In this document: positions 42,679 to 52,677 of the stretch, one piece after another
Layout: the number at the start of each line of letters is the position of its first letter
How positions within the stretch are numbered: position 1 is the first letter of the stretch
NCBI RefSeq assembly: GCF_002531755.2
Contig: NZ_CP034998.1
Location: 4,505,281-4,569,280, forward strand
Reading direction: 5' to 3'
DNA from: Rhizobium acidisoli
GTDB lineage: Bacteria > Pseudomonadota > Alphaproteobacteria > Rhizobiales > Rhizobiaceae
DNA length: 64,000 nucleotides
The notes under the pieces: model-generated
Told to the model about the DNA's origin: nothing
Databases searched by the model: none
Seen by the model: only the letters and a program-made list of their open reading frames with translations
Position numbers and translations under genes: made by a program

Positions 42679-43971
42679 TCAGCTCACCTTCTCCACGGCA
42701 TGAACATTGATCTCAACCGACCGGCCGGCCTTCCAGCCGTTGATCGCGGCTCCGAGCCCAATCGAGATGAAGAGGGCAGCGCACCAGGAAAAACTGCCGG
42801 TCCAGCCGCGGATGAGGCCGACAATGAGCGGGCCGATAGCGGCAAGCAGGTAACCGACGCATTGCGCCATGCCGGAGAGATGGGCGGCGACATCGGGATC
42901 GCGCGAGCGCAGCACGATCGTCGTCATCGCCGCCGCGATCAGCCCGCCCTGGCCGATGCCCTGCAGCACCGCCCAGAGCCAGACGGTCGACAGCGGCGCG
43001 AAGAGCAGGCCGAGCAGGGCGGTGACGGCGACGCCGCAAAGGCTCGCATTGATCAGCCGCTGGTCTTTCCCCCGCACGGCGATATGCGGCACGATCAGGC
43101 AGGATGCGGCCTGCACCATCACCGACAGCGAAACGATCGCTCCGGCGGTGACGCCGTCGAGGCCGCGTTCGCGCAGGATCGGAACCAGCCAGCCGAAGAC
43201 GCAATAGGCAAGTGCGGATTGCAGCCCCATGAACAGTGTCACCTGCCAGGCCAACCGGTCGCGCCACAGGCCCTTGACATGAAATCCGTTTCGCCTTGCC
43301 TGGCCTCCGCTGCGCAGAACCTGCGGCAGCCAGATCAGCCCGACGACGAGCGCCGGCAGCGCCCAGATCGCGAGCGCGCCTTGGAGAGAGCCGCCGAGCG
43401 CGTGTTCGATCGGCAGCGTCAGCCCGGCCGCACTGGCCGCACCGGCGCAGAGCGCCATGGTGTAGAAGCCGGTCATCAGCGCGGCGCGCCCGGCAAAATC
43501 CCGCTTCACCAGCCCCGGCAGCAGCACGTTGCCGACGGCGATGCAGGCGCCGGCTAGCGCCGTGCCGATAAAAAGCAACGGTACGGAGGAGAGCCCGCGC
43601 AAAGCGGTGCCAAGGGCCAGGAGCAGGATGACGCCGAGCAGCGTTCGTTCGGAACCGAGGCGCTGGGCCAGACGCGGCGCCAGCGGCGAGAATGCGCCGA
43701 GGCAGACGACCGGCAGCGTCGTCAGCAGGCTGGCGCCAAGCGTGGTGAGACCAAATTCCGCACGGATCTCCGGCAGCAGCGCCGAGGCGCTTGAAAAGAC
43801 CGGGCGCAGGTTGAAGGCGATCAGCACCAGGCTTGCGCCAAGCAGAAAACGATCCGCAGCACCCCGCACCGGTGTTGCCTGCGGCGGCGGCAGGCTGCCG
43901 GCCTCGGCATCTACAAGCAGTTCGTCGGATGGGTCGAGCGTGGCGGCGAGGTCGTTGGAAGGCGTGTTCAT
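42679..43971 (-). CDS. MFS transporter, CynX/NimT-like
   Basis: A 430-residue major facilitator with 12 predicted membrane segments. NLRPVFSSASALLPEIRAEFGLT and the loop LAPRLAQRLGSERTLL match the cyanate/nitroimidazole (CynX/NimT) family. The first 40 residues are a hydrophilic tail. Its ATG overlaps the FadR-type regulator stop by 4 bases (ATGA), so regulator and transporter form one operon. The substrate is unknown. Confidence 0.9.
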   Translation of the reverse strand: MNTPSNDLAATLDPSDELLVDAEAGSLPPPQATPVRGAADRFLLGASLVLIAFNLRPVFSSASALLPEIRAEFGLTTLGASLLTTLPVVCLGAFSPLAPRLAQRLGSERTLLGVILLLALGTALRGLSSVPLLFIGTALAGACIAVGNVLLPGLVKRDFAGRAALMTGFYTMALCAGAASAAGLTLPIEHALGGSLQGALAIWALPALVVGLIWLPQVLRSGGQARRNGFHVKGLWRDRLAWQVTLFMGLQSALAYCVFGWLVPILRERGLDGVTAGAIVSLSVMVQAASCLIVPHIAVRGKDQRLINASLCGVAVTALLGLLFAPLSTVWLWAVLQGIGQGGLIAAAMTTIVLRSRDPDVAAHLSGMAQCVGYLLAAIGPLIVGLIRGWTGSFSWCAALFISIGLGAAINGWKAGRSVEINVHAVEKVS

Positions 43972-44657
43972 GACAGGATCATCCGGTCGAGGACGGCAAG
44001 AAGCGGCGCCATGAAGCGGCGCACCGCCGCATCCGCTTGGTCGGGATCGCCGGTTTCGATGGCGTCGACAATATCGGCATGCGCCTGCATATCCGGTTCG
44101 GGAATATCCTTGCCGAGCGTCGCCGCGATGGTGTCGGCGATCGAGGCCGAGAAGAAATCGTAGATCTCGATCATCGCCCGATTGCCGGAAGCGGCGATGA
44201 CGGCCTTGTGGAAGGCAAGGTCGCGTTCGATGAAGGCAGCCTGATCGCCGCCGTCGTAACTGCCGCGTTCGGCAAGCAGTCGGCGAAGCCCGGCCACCGT
44301 CTCCGGGCTCTTGCGGATCGCCGTCAGCCGGGCCGCCTCGACGTCGAGCGCCAGGCGCGCCTCGAACTGGTCGCGCAGGCTGGCGCGCCGGGCCATGGTC
44401 AGCGGCCGGCCGGCATCGCTGGTCGCGCGCACATAGGTTCCCGAACCCTGCCGGGTTTCGAGATAACCCTGGGAGACGAGAACCCGCACCGCCTCGCGCA
44501 CCGTGCCGCGGCTCACCGAGAGCATGGCCGACAGCGAGGCCTCGTTCGGCAATTTTTCCCCGACCGCCCAGCGTTTGCCGAGGATATCGCTGCGGATCGC
44601 CTCGATGGCCTCATCGGCGAGATTGGTCCTGCTGATTGCGCGCATCGCACTACTCAT
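43968..44657 (-). CDS. FadR-type (GntR/FCD) transcriptional regulator
   Basis: A 229-residue GntR-family regulator: N-terminal winged helix with LPNEASLSAMLSVSRGTVREAVRVLVSQGYLETRQGSGTYV and a C-terminal FCD ligand domain (ERDLAFHKAVIAASGNRAMIEIY; the His residues bind a metal in relatives). It is transcribed ahead of the MFS gene, which it probably controls. The ATG at 44657 lies inside a perfect 23-bp-arm palindrome; an ATG at 44645 also lies within it and has no better ribosome site. The effector is unknown. Confidence 0.92.
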   Translation of the reverse strand: MSSAMRAISRTNLADEAIEAIRSDILGKRWAVGEKLPNEASLSAMLSVSRGTVREAVRVLVSQGYLETRQGSGTYVRATSDAGRPLTMARRASLRDQFEARLALDVEAARLTAIRKSPETVAGLRRLLAERGSYDGGDQAAFIERDLAFHKAVIAASGNRAMIEIYDFFSASIADTIAATLGKDIPEPDMQAHADIVDAIETGDPDQADAAVRRFMAPLLAVLDRMILS

Positions 44658-44690
44658 AAAGTCATCAGATGACTTTATGAGTAGTGCGAT
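44644..44690. promoter_or_regulatory. Perfect 23-bp-arm palindrome over the fadR-type start codon
   Basis: Arms 44644-44666 and 44668-44690 are exact reverse complements with a single A between them. The centre GTCATCAGATGAC has the GT...AC symmetry of GntR-family operators. It covers the start codon and the first codons of the regulator, so binding by the regulator itself would block expression. At 47 bases it is far longer than a simple operator. Confidence 0.7.
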
Positions 44691-44724
44691 TTCGATGATC
44701 CGTCAACGGTCCTGAAATCAAGGC

Positions 44725-44754
44725 AATAAAAAAGGGCCGCCTCGGCGACCCTTT
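44725..44754 (-). terminator. Rho-independent terminator of the short minus-strand transcript
   Basis: On the minus strand AAAGGGTCGCC pairs with GGCGGCCCTTT with one mismatch, followed by a T-run (CCCTTTTTTATT). It lies about 60 bases beyond the stop of the 23-codon ORF and before the fadR-type gene, so it separates the two transcripts. Confidence 0.75.
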
Positions 44755-44812
44755 CCATGAGTTTGGCCTCAAACTGGCCTGGACTGTCTATGCAGCCCCA
44801 GGAAGGCGGGAA

Positions 44813-44884
44813 TTACAGCGAGGGCTGCCTCGCTTTCATTACCTCTCCCATGCCCGCTACGAGGTCCGAAATCTCATTAGACAT
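44813..44884 (-). CDS. Possible 23-residue small protein
   Basis: ATG at 44884 is preceded by AAGGAAGGTGATCC, close to an ideal ribosome site, and encodes MSNEISDLVAGMGEVMKARQPSL before TAA. The peptide is amphipathic and helical in look, with no signal peptide. With the terminator just downstream and a possible promoter upstream, it forms a compact unit of about 200 bases. It could instead be a small RNA with a fortuitous ORF. I do not recognise the family. Confidence 0.45.
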   Translation of the reverse strand: MSNEISDLVAGMGEVMKARQPSL

Positions 44885-45155
44885 TGGATCACCTTCCTTT
44901 CGTTCTGTTGCTGATAGATCGAAGGTAGGCCGATTCGTTTCAGATGCAAGAAAAAATCCGTGCAACGCGTTGCCGCAAGGCGGCCCGGCTGTTCACAAAA
45001 GGACACAGACTATCGCCGAATTTGAAGATGCCGGCGTCATGAATCCGTCATCTTGCGCTTGCAAATCGGCGGCGCGTTAAGCTGTTATTAGCCGCGACGA
45101 CAGACAATTTCAGCATGCCCGCCGGTGCGGCGGCGGGTTCCGGAGCAAGAAAGCC
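44885..45155. other. Intergenic region upstream of the amidotransferase gene and of the small minus-strand unit
   Basis: On the minus strand, CTTGCA near 44950 followed 16 bases later by CTACCT near 44927 resembles the rhizobial consensus CTTGAC-N17-CTATAT and could drive the 23-codon ORF. The right half should carry the promoter of the amidotransferase gene, which I cannot define. GCAACGCGTTGC at about 44962-44973 is a 12-base palindrome. Confidence 0.45.
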
Positions 45156-45968
45156 ATGTGTCGCTGGGCAGCCTATCGCGGAGACCCTCTTTATCTCGAG
45201 GAGCTGGTATCCTCGCCCGCCCATTCGCTGATCGAGCAGTCCCATTGCGCCACCCGCGCCAAGACGGCGACCAATGGCGATGGCTTCGGCATCGCCTGGT
45301 ATGGTGACCGGCCCGAGCCCGGCCGCTACCGCGATATCCTGCCGGCCTGGTCGGATTGCAATCTGAAGAGCCTGGCGCGGCAGATCCGCTCGCCGCTCTT
45401 CCTCGCCCATGTCCGCGCCGCCACCGGTGGCGGCACGCGCCGCGACAATTGCCACCCCTTCACGCATGACACCTGGTCCTTCATGCACAACGGCCAGATC
45501 TCGGGCTTCGAGCGCCTGCGCCGGCCGATGGAGGCGATGCTCGACGACGACTTGTTCAACGCCCGCGGCGGCACGACCGATTCCGAGCTGATGTTCCTGC
45601 TGGCGCTGCAATTCGGCCTGCGCGAGGCGCCGATTGCCGCGATGGCCCAGATGGTCGGTTTTGTCGAGGACTTGGCCGAAAGCGTCCTCGGCTCGATCCT
45701 GCTGCGCTTTACCGCTGCCTTCTCCGACGGCAAGACGCTTTATGCGATCCGCTATGCCACGGATCGCAAGGCGCCGACGCTCTACGCCTCACCTGCAAGC
45801 GCCGGTTATTGCCTGGTCTCCGAACCGTTGAACGACGATGTCGATGCCTGGGCTGAAATTCCCGATGGCAGCGCCGTCACCGTCGGCAAGGATGGCGTCG
45901 AGGTCGTCGATTTCCGGCCGGAAAAGCGGGGCGCCGCCAAGCCGCAGCGGGTGGCTATTCCTGCATAA
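45156..45968 (+). CDS. Class II glutamine amidotransferase (YafJ-like)
   Basis: A 270-residue single-domain Ntn-hydrolase amidotransferase. The catalytic Cys is residue 2 (MCRWAAYRGDP), exposed after Met removal, and glutamine-binding segments LAHVRAATGGG, CHPF and WSFMHNGQI are intact. There is no synthetase domain, so the acceptor is unknown; EgtC, the ergothioneine-pathway amidohydrolase, is a distant relative. Its 3' end overlaps the convergent coaBC gene by 14 bases. Confidence 0.88.
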   Translation: MCRWAAYRGDPLYLEELVSSPAHSLIEQSHCATRAKTATNGDGFGIAWYGDRPEPGRYRDILPAWSDCNLKSLARQIRSPLFLAHVRAATGGGTRRDNCHPFTHDTWSFMHNGQISGFERLRRPMEAMLDDDLFNARGGTTDSELMFLLALQFGLREAPIAAMAQMVGFVEDLAESVLGSILLRFTAAFSDGKTLYAIRYATDRKAPTLYASPASAGYCLVSEPLNDDVDAWAEIPDGSAVTVGKDGVEVVDFRPEKRGAAKPQRVAIPA

Positions 45969-47166
45969 AGCGCGCGGCGATCAGCGCCGCCAGCCTGTCG
46001 GCAACCTCTTCCTTGGCGAGATCCGGCCATTGCTCGACGCCGTCGCGGCGAATGAGTTTGACGCTGTTGCGGCCGCCGCCCATGATGCCGGTGGCGGGCG
46101 AGACGTCATTGGCGACGATCATGTCGGCGCCCTTCCGCTCGAGTTTCGCCTTCGCATTGCTTTCCACGTCCTGCGTCTCGGCGGCAAAGCCGATCACCAG
46201 CTTCGGCCGCATCGTATGATGTCCCAGAGTCTTGAGGATGTCGGGGTTCTCGGTCAGCGCCAGCGTCGGAATGGATTCGCCCGGATGTTTCTTCAGCTTC
46301 TGGTCGGCGGCCGAGGCCACCCGCCAGTCGGCCACCGCCGCGACCATGACGGCGATATCGGCCGGCAGTGCCGCCAGCACGGCGTCGCGCATTTCCTCCG
46401 CCCGTTCGACATGCACGGTGTTGACGCCGACAGGATCGGCGATGGTCACTGGCCCCGAGACCAGCGTCACCTCGGCTCCCAGTTTGGCAAGGGCAGCGGC
46501 GATCGCATGGCCCTGCCGGCCGGAAGAGCGGTTGGCGATATAGCGCACCGGGTCGATCGGCTCATGCGTCGGGCCTGAGGTGACGATCGCCTTGCGCCCT
46601 TTGAGCGGCTTCTCTCCCTCATCGAGCATGGTTTCGGCGGCCGCGACGATCTCCAGCGGCTCCGCCATCCGGCCGAGCCCGGCCTCGCGGCTCTCGGCCA
46701 TCTCGCCGGCCATCGGCCCGACGAAGCGGACGCCGTCTGCCCTCAGCAGCGCCGCATTGCGCCGCGTCGCCGGATGCGCCCACATGCTGGGGTTCATCGC
46801 CGGTGCGGCGAGCACCGGCCTCTCCGTCGCCAAAAGCACGGTCGAGGCGAGATCGTCGGCAAGCCCGTTCGCCATCTTCGCCATCAGGTCGGCGGTGGCA
46901 GGGGCAATCAGCACGAGGTCGCAGTCGCGCGCCAGCCTGATATGGCCGACATCCTGTTCATCTTCGCGCGAAAACAGATCGAGGAAAACATGGTCCGCCG
47001 CCAGCGCGCCGACGGCCAGCGGCGTGACGAATTCCTGGGCGCCTTTGGTCATCACCGGGCGCACGCTGGCGCCGCGCTCGCGCAGCCGGCGGATCAGATC
47101 CAGGCTCTTATAGGCGGCGATGCCGCCGGAGATGATGAGGAGGATGCGTTTGCCGCTGAGAGCCAT
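45955..47166 (-). CDS. coaBC: Bifunctional phosphopantothenoylcysteine decarboxylase / phosphopantothenate-cysteine ligase
   Basis: Two steps of coenzyme A synthesis in one 403-residue protein. The N-terminal flavoprotein CoaC domain has ISGGIAAYKSLDLIRRL and the catalytic-loop PAMNPSMW; the C-terminal CoaB domain has VTSGPTHEPIDPVRYIANRSSGRQG and the KKHPGE region. The ATG at 47166 is well supported. It is probably monocistronic and converges with the amidotransferase gene. Confidence 0.96.
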   Translation of the reverse strand: MALSGKRILLIISGGIAAYKSLDLIRRLRERGASVRPVMTKGAQEFVTPLAVGALAADHVFLDLFSREDEQDVGHIRLARDCDLVLIAPATADLMAKMANGLADDLASTVLLATERPVLAAPAMNPSMWAHPATRRNAALLRADGVRFVGPMAGEMAESREAGLGRMAEPLEIVAAAETMLDEGEKPLKGRKAIVTSGPTHEPIDPVRYIANRSSGRQGHAIAAALAKLGAEVTLVSGPVTIADPVGVNTVHVERAEEMRDAVLAALPADIAVMVAAVADWRVASAADQKLKKHPGESIPTLALTENPDILKTLGHHTMRPKLVIGFAAETQDVESNAKAKLERKGADMIVANDVSPATGIMGGGRNSVKLIRRDGVEQWPDLAKEEVADRLAALIAARFMQE

Positions 47167-47334
47167 GGCTTTCTTCCCGTCGCCTTATTGACCGGCCCCG
47201 ACCCTAAGCCTTTGGTGAAGAACATGCAATCGCGCCGGCGACATGCGCTCGCCCCGCCTGGTCTGGCCGGTTGCCGCGGCCGGCGGATTGGAGAGAGATC
47301 ACCAACCCGCCGGCTATAATCATGTCGCGTCGTC

Positions 47335-48099
47335 TCAGCTGCGGGTGATCGAAATGCCGCCGTCGACCAGCGAAGCCGTGCCGGTGACGAAGCTCGCATC
47401 GTCGGAGGCGAGGTAGAGAACCGAGCGGGCAATCTCGTCCGGCGTCGCGACACGCTTCAGCGCATGCATACTGCTGAGGGCAGCCTGCTTCTCCGCCGTA
47501 TCGTTCATGTCCCGATACATGTCGGTATCGACCGCGCCCGGCAGGACAGCGTTGATGCGCACACCCTGCGGCCCGAATTCGGCGGCCAGCGCCTGCGTCA
47601 GGCCGATCAGGCCGGATTTGCTGGCGGCATAGGCGGCGACGCCCGGAAAGGCGAAGCTGTAGCCGACGAAGGTCGAGGTGAAGATCACCGAGCCGCCGCC
47701 ATTACCGGCCATCGCGCCGATCTGATGTTTGGCCGCGAGGAAGGACGCCGTGAGATTGACATCAAGCGCCTCGCTGAAGCCTGCTTCCGAAACACCGGTG
47801 CTTGGGCCAGCCTCGCCGATGATGCCGGCATTGTTGAAGGCGATGTCGAGCTTGCCGTAATGGGTCACGGCCGCGGCGACCAGCGCCTTGTGGTAATCTT
47901 CGGAGCGGACATCGCCGGCAACAGCAATGGCGTCGCCGCCCTCTGCCTTGATTTCCGCGACGAGGCTGTCGAGTTCGCGCTCGCGGCGGGCGCCGACGAC
48001 GACCTTGGCGCCTTCGGCGGCAAAGAGTTTTGCTGTGACGCGGCCGATGCCGGAGCTTGCGCCGGTGACGATTGCGACCTTGTTGTTCAAGCGGTTCAT
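47335..48099 (-). CDS. SDR-family oxidoreductase
   Basis: A 254-residue classical short-chain dehydrogenase. The cofactor motif is VTGASSGIGRVTA, NNAG is present, and the catalytic Tyr-Lys pair is in YAASKSG (YxxxK). The C-terminus TGTASLVDGGISITRS is typical. AGGAGATGG stands before the ATG at 48099; the long upstream frame to 48579 is antisense to the LysR gene. It is divergent from a LysR regulator 126 bases away, which likely controls it. The substrate is unknown. Confidence 0.92.
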   Translation of the reverse strand: MNRLNNKVAIVTGASSGIGRVTAKLFAAEGAKVVVGARRERELDSLVAEIKAEGGDAIAVAGDVRSEDYHKALVAAAVTHYGKLDIAFNNAGIIGEAGPSTGVSEAGFSEALDVNLTASFLAAKHQIGAMAGNGGGSVIFTSTFVGYSFAFPGVAAYAASKSGLIGLTQALAAEFGPQGVRINAVLPGAVDTDMYRDMNDTAEKQAALSSMHALKRVATPDEIARSVLYLASDDASFVTGTASLVDGGISITRS

Positions 48100-48225
48100 G
48101 GTTCCATCTCCTGTGTTGGCAGCGAGGCGGCCCCTGCCGTCTCTTCCGTTGAATGGAAGATGGCATTTTCCTTTCGTTCGGATTAGTCTCCAGATTGGGG
48201 AATTTGAATTCGGAAAGACCGAACG

Positions 48226-49131
48226 ATGATCAGGATCGAAGGCATTGCGGCTTTCGTCGCGGTGGTGGAGGCCGGCTCGGTCAGTGAGGCGGCCCGGCGG
48301 CTGAGGCTCTCCAAATCCGTCGTCAGCGAAAGGCTGGCGGAATTGGAGAAATCGCTGGGCGGCGTCCTGCTGCACCGAACGACGCGCAAGCTGACTTTGA
48401 CGGAAGACGGTGCGGTCTTCCTGGAGCGGGCCGGGCGCATCGTGCGGGAGATCGACGAGGCCGCGACCGATATGGCCGAGCGGCGCGGCACCCTGTCCGG
48501 GCCAATCCGCATCGCCGCGCCGGTCACCTTCGGCCGCATGCATCTCGGCCCGGCGCTCTATCCGTTCCTTGCCGACCATCCCGACATCGAACTGACGCTC
48601 GATATCGACGACCGGCGCGTCGATGCCGCCTCGGACGGCTACGATGCCATTATCCGCAACGGCCCGATCGCCGACAGCCGGCTGGTCGCCTGGAAGCTTG
48701 CACTAAGTCGCCGCCTGCTCTGCGCGTCTCCGGATTATCTCGCCCGCCAGGGAATGCCGTCGTCGCTTGATGACCTCAACAGCCACCGTGGGATCTTCTA
48801 CACCAATCGCGGCGTCGCCGACTGGCGCTTCCAGACGCCGGAGGGTGCGGTCGTCGTCCGGGCGCAACTGGCGCTCGGCATCAACAATGGCGACATGCTG
48901 CGCGACGCCGCGATCGCCGGCCTCGGCATCGCGCTGTTGCCTTCCTTTATCGCCGGCCCGGCCATCCGCGAGGGCCGGCTTGCCGAAATCGATGTCGGCC
49001 ACAGGCCGGAGGCCGAATTCATCTATATGGCCCATCCCGGTGGCCGAAACCCCTCGGCCAAGCTGCGCGCCATCGCCGATCATCTGAAGAAGAGCTTCGG
49101 CGATCCGCCCTATTGGGATATTGCGGATTAA
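48226..49131 (+). CDS. LysR-family regulator, divergent from SDR gene
   Basis: A 301-residue LysR-type regulator of the CrgA-like group: IEGIAAFVAVVEAGSVSEAARRLRLSKSVVSERLAELEKSLGGVLLHRTTRKL at the N-terminus, then an effector domain with DGYDAIIRNGPIADSRLVAWKL. It probably regulates the SDR gene. Three bases separate its stop from the ATG of the frameshifted MFS gene, so that transporter could be part of the same regulon. Confidence 0.92.
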   Translation: MIRIEGIAAFVAVVEAGSVSEAARRLRLSKSVVSERLAELEKSLGGVLLHRTTRKLTLTEDGAVFLERAGRIVREIDEAATDMAERRGTLSGPIRIAAPVTFGRMHLGPALYPFLADHPDIELTLDIDDRRVDAASDGYDAIIRNGPIADSRLVAWKLALSRRLLCASPDYLARQGMPSSLDDLNSHRGIFYTNRGVADWRFQTPEGAVVVRAQLALGINNGDMLRDAAIAGLGIALLPSFIAGPAIREGRLAEIDVGHRPEAEFIYMAHPGGRNPSAKLRAIADHLKKSFGDPPYWDIAD

Positions 49132-49134
49132 CGC

Positions 49135-50785
<1,651 letters not shown>

Positions 50786-50815
50786 TCCTCGATTTGGCCA
50801 TACAGGCCGCCCGAC

Positions 50816-52477
50816 TCAATCCAGCCGGATATAGGGCACGTCCTTCTTCGCCACCTCGTCCAGCGCCTCCTCGTAGCCAGCATCGGCATACCGCATGACG
50901 CCGAGGGCGGTGTCGTTGGTCAGCGCGTGGTCGAGCCGCTCGTCGGCGGCATCGGTGCCGTCGGCGACGACGGTGACGCCGCAGCTCGTCATGTAGCCGG
51001 CATAGCCGCCGCCGCCGGAATGGACGACGACGAGATCGGCCATCGACGAGCAGAGCATCATCGCATCGATCAGCGGCCAGTCGGCGATCGCGTCGGAACC
51101 GTCCTTCATCCGCTCGGTCATGATATTCGGATGCGCCATGGCGCCGGCGTCGAGATGGTCGCGGGAGAAGGCGACCGGGCCCTTCAGTTCGCCGCTCGCA
51201 ACCAGCGCGTTGACGCGCCGCGCCAGCATCGTGCGCTCGCCGTGGCCGAGCCAGGCAATGCGGGCCGGCAGCCCCTCGAAGGGAACGTGCTCGCGCGCCA
51301 GCCGGATCCAGTTGGTGATGATTTTGTTGTCGGGAAACATCTCGAGCAGCAGGTCGTCGATGCGGGCGATATCGCTTTCCTCGCCTGACAGCGCCATCCA
51401 GCGGAACGGCCCGATCGCCCGGGCAAACAGCGGTCTCAGATAGGCTTCGGTGAAGATCGGGATGTCGAAAGCATTGGCGACGCCACCCTCTTTCGCCTGC
51501 GTGCGGATGAGATTGCCGTTGTCGAAAACCTCCGAGCCGCGCTTCTGGAACTCCAGCATCGCCGTCACATGCTCGACGATCGAGGCGCGGCTTGCCGCCA
51601 TCAATTGCCCTTGGCCGTCGTCGCGCAATCCCCTGACCTGATCGAGGTCCATGCCTTTCGGCACATAGCCGTAAACGAGGTCGTGGGCCGAAGTCTGGTC
51701 GGTGACGATATCGGGCACGATGCCGCGGCGGGCGATTTCGGGATAGACCTCGGCCGCATTGCCGACGAGCCCGACGGACAGCGCCCGCTTCTCTTTCACC
51801 GCCGCATCGATCATCTCAAGGGCGGTATCGAGATCGGGCGCGATCTCCTGGAGATAACCGATCTGCTGGCGCTTGCGGGCGCGTTCCGGATCGATGTCGA
51901 CGCAGAGGATGGCAGCACCCGCCATGCGGCCGGCGAGCGGCTGCGCCCCGCCCATGCCGCCGAGCCCGGCCGTCAGCACGAAGCGGCCGGCGAGATCGCC
52001 GCCGAAGCGCCGTTCGGCAATGCGCATGAAGATCTCGTAGGTCCCCTGGATGACGCCCTGGCTGCCGATATATTGCCAGGCGCCCGCCGTCAGTCCGCCC
52101 CAGCAGATCAGTCCCTTGCGCTGCAGCTCGTAGAACACTTCGGCTTTTGCCCATTGCCCGACGATATTGCAGTTGGCCATGATGACGAGCGGCGCTTTGG
52201 CATGGGTCCGCACCAGCCCGATCGGCTTGCCGGACTGGATGAGCAGCGTCTGGTCCTCCTCCATCTCGGTCAGCGCCTTGACGATGCCCTTGTGCGCTGC
52301 CCAGTTGCGGGCCGCCTTGCCGAGCGCGGCATAGACGATCAGGTTGTCGGGATCCTCGCCGACGGACAGCACGTTTTCGAGCAGGCGCAGCAGCGCCTCC
52401 TGCCGCCAGCCCTTGGCGCGCAACTCCGGCCCGCCGGGAATCGGAAATTTCGGATGGCGTGGATTGGCCTTCGGCAT
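50816..52477 (-). CDS. Urocanate hydratase homologue with altered active site, candidate thiourocanate hydratase
   Basis: A 553-residue HutU-family protein, the usual length. The NAD-binding GLGGMGGAQPLAGRMAGA, TAGAWQYIGSQGVIQGTYE, VTDQTSAHD and SRDHLDAGAMAHPN segments follow the family. The signature that normally reads HHGGGVGMGFSQHSG is here HSGGGGYAGYMTSCG (residues 486-500), a substantial change at the substrate end. With the MIO-less lyase and hydantoinase-type genes upstream, hydration of thiourocanate rather than urocanate is inferred. The ATG at 52477 (MPKANPRHP) is chosen; the frame above it runs into repeat B. It is the last gene of its operon. Confidence 0.85.
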   Translation of the reverse strand: MPKANPRHPKFPIPGGPELRAKGWRQEALLRLLENVLSVGEDPDNLIVYAALGKAARNWAAHKGIVKALTEMEEDQTLLIQSGKPIGLVRTHAKAPLVIMANCNIVGQWAKAEVFYELQRKGLICWGGLTAGAWQYIGSQGVIQGTYEIFMRIAERRFGGDLAGRFVLTAGLGGMGGAQPLAGRMAGAAILCVDIDPERARKRQQIGYLQEIAPDLDTALEMIDAAVKEKRALSVGLVGNAAEVYPEIARRGIVPDIVTDQTSAHDLVYGYVPKGMDLDQVRGLRDDGQGQLMAASRASIVEHVTAMLEFQKRGSEVFDNGNLIRTQAKEGGVANAFDIPIFTEAYLRPLFARAIGPFRWMALSGEESDIARIDDLLLEMFPDNKIITNWIRLAREHVPFEGLPARIAWLGHGERTMLARRVNALVASGELKGPVAFSRDHLDAGAMAHPNIMTERMKDGSDAIADWPLIDAMMLCSSMADLVVVHSGGGGYAGYMTSCGVTVVADGTDAADERLDHALTNDTALGVMRYADAGYEEALDEVAKKDVPYIRLD

Positions 52478-52502
52478 GGTGGTTTCCTTTTTGCGTCTCT
52501 GC

Positions 52503-52671
52503 TCTTTCTCTTCTCCCCAGCGGGGAGAAGGTGGCCCGAAGGGTCGGATGAGGGGGCCATACGGTACGCCTTTGCTTGCCTTCGCTTGCGCTCGGGCACT
52601 CGCGGCCTTGCCGCTCACCCCCTCATCTGTCCTTCGGACATCTTCTCCCCGCTGGGGAGAAGGGGAAAGCT
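52503..52671. repeat. Composite inverted repeat, family B, between TfoX-like and HutU-like genes
   Basis: Left arm 52503-52556 and right arm 52617-52670 are imperfect reverse complements. Each arm contains its own palindrome, CTTCTCCCCAGCGGGGAGAAG-like in sense. Short blocks are TTCTCCCC, GGGGAGAAG and ATGAGGGGG/CCCCCTCAT. This type of element is scattered in rhizobial genomes. The transcript would fold into a large nested stem-loop in front of the HutU-like gene. Confidence 0.75.
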
Positions 52672-52677
52672 CAGTCT

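Noticed and set aside
47335..48579. 414-residue form of the SDR protein
   Set aside because: The extra N-terminus is antisense to the LysR gene; the ATG at 48099 has a ribosome site and begins the Rossmann fold.
52478..52618. N-terminal extension of the HutU-like protein
   Set aside because: Runs through the family B repeat; MPKANPRHP at 52477 matches the family length.
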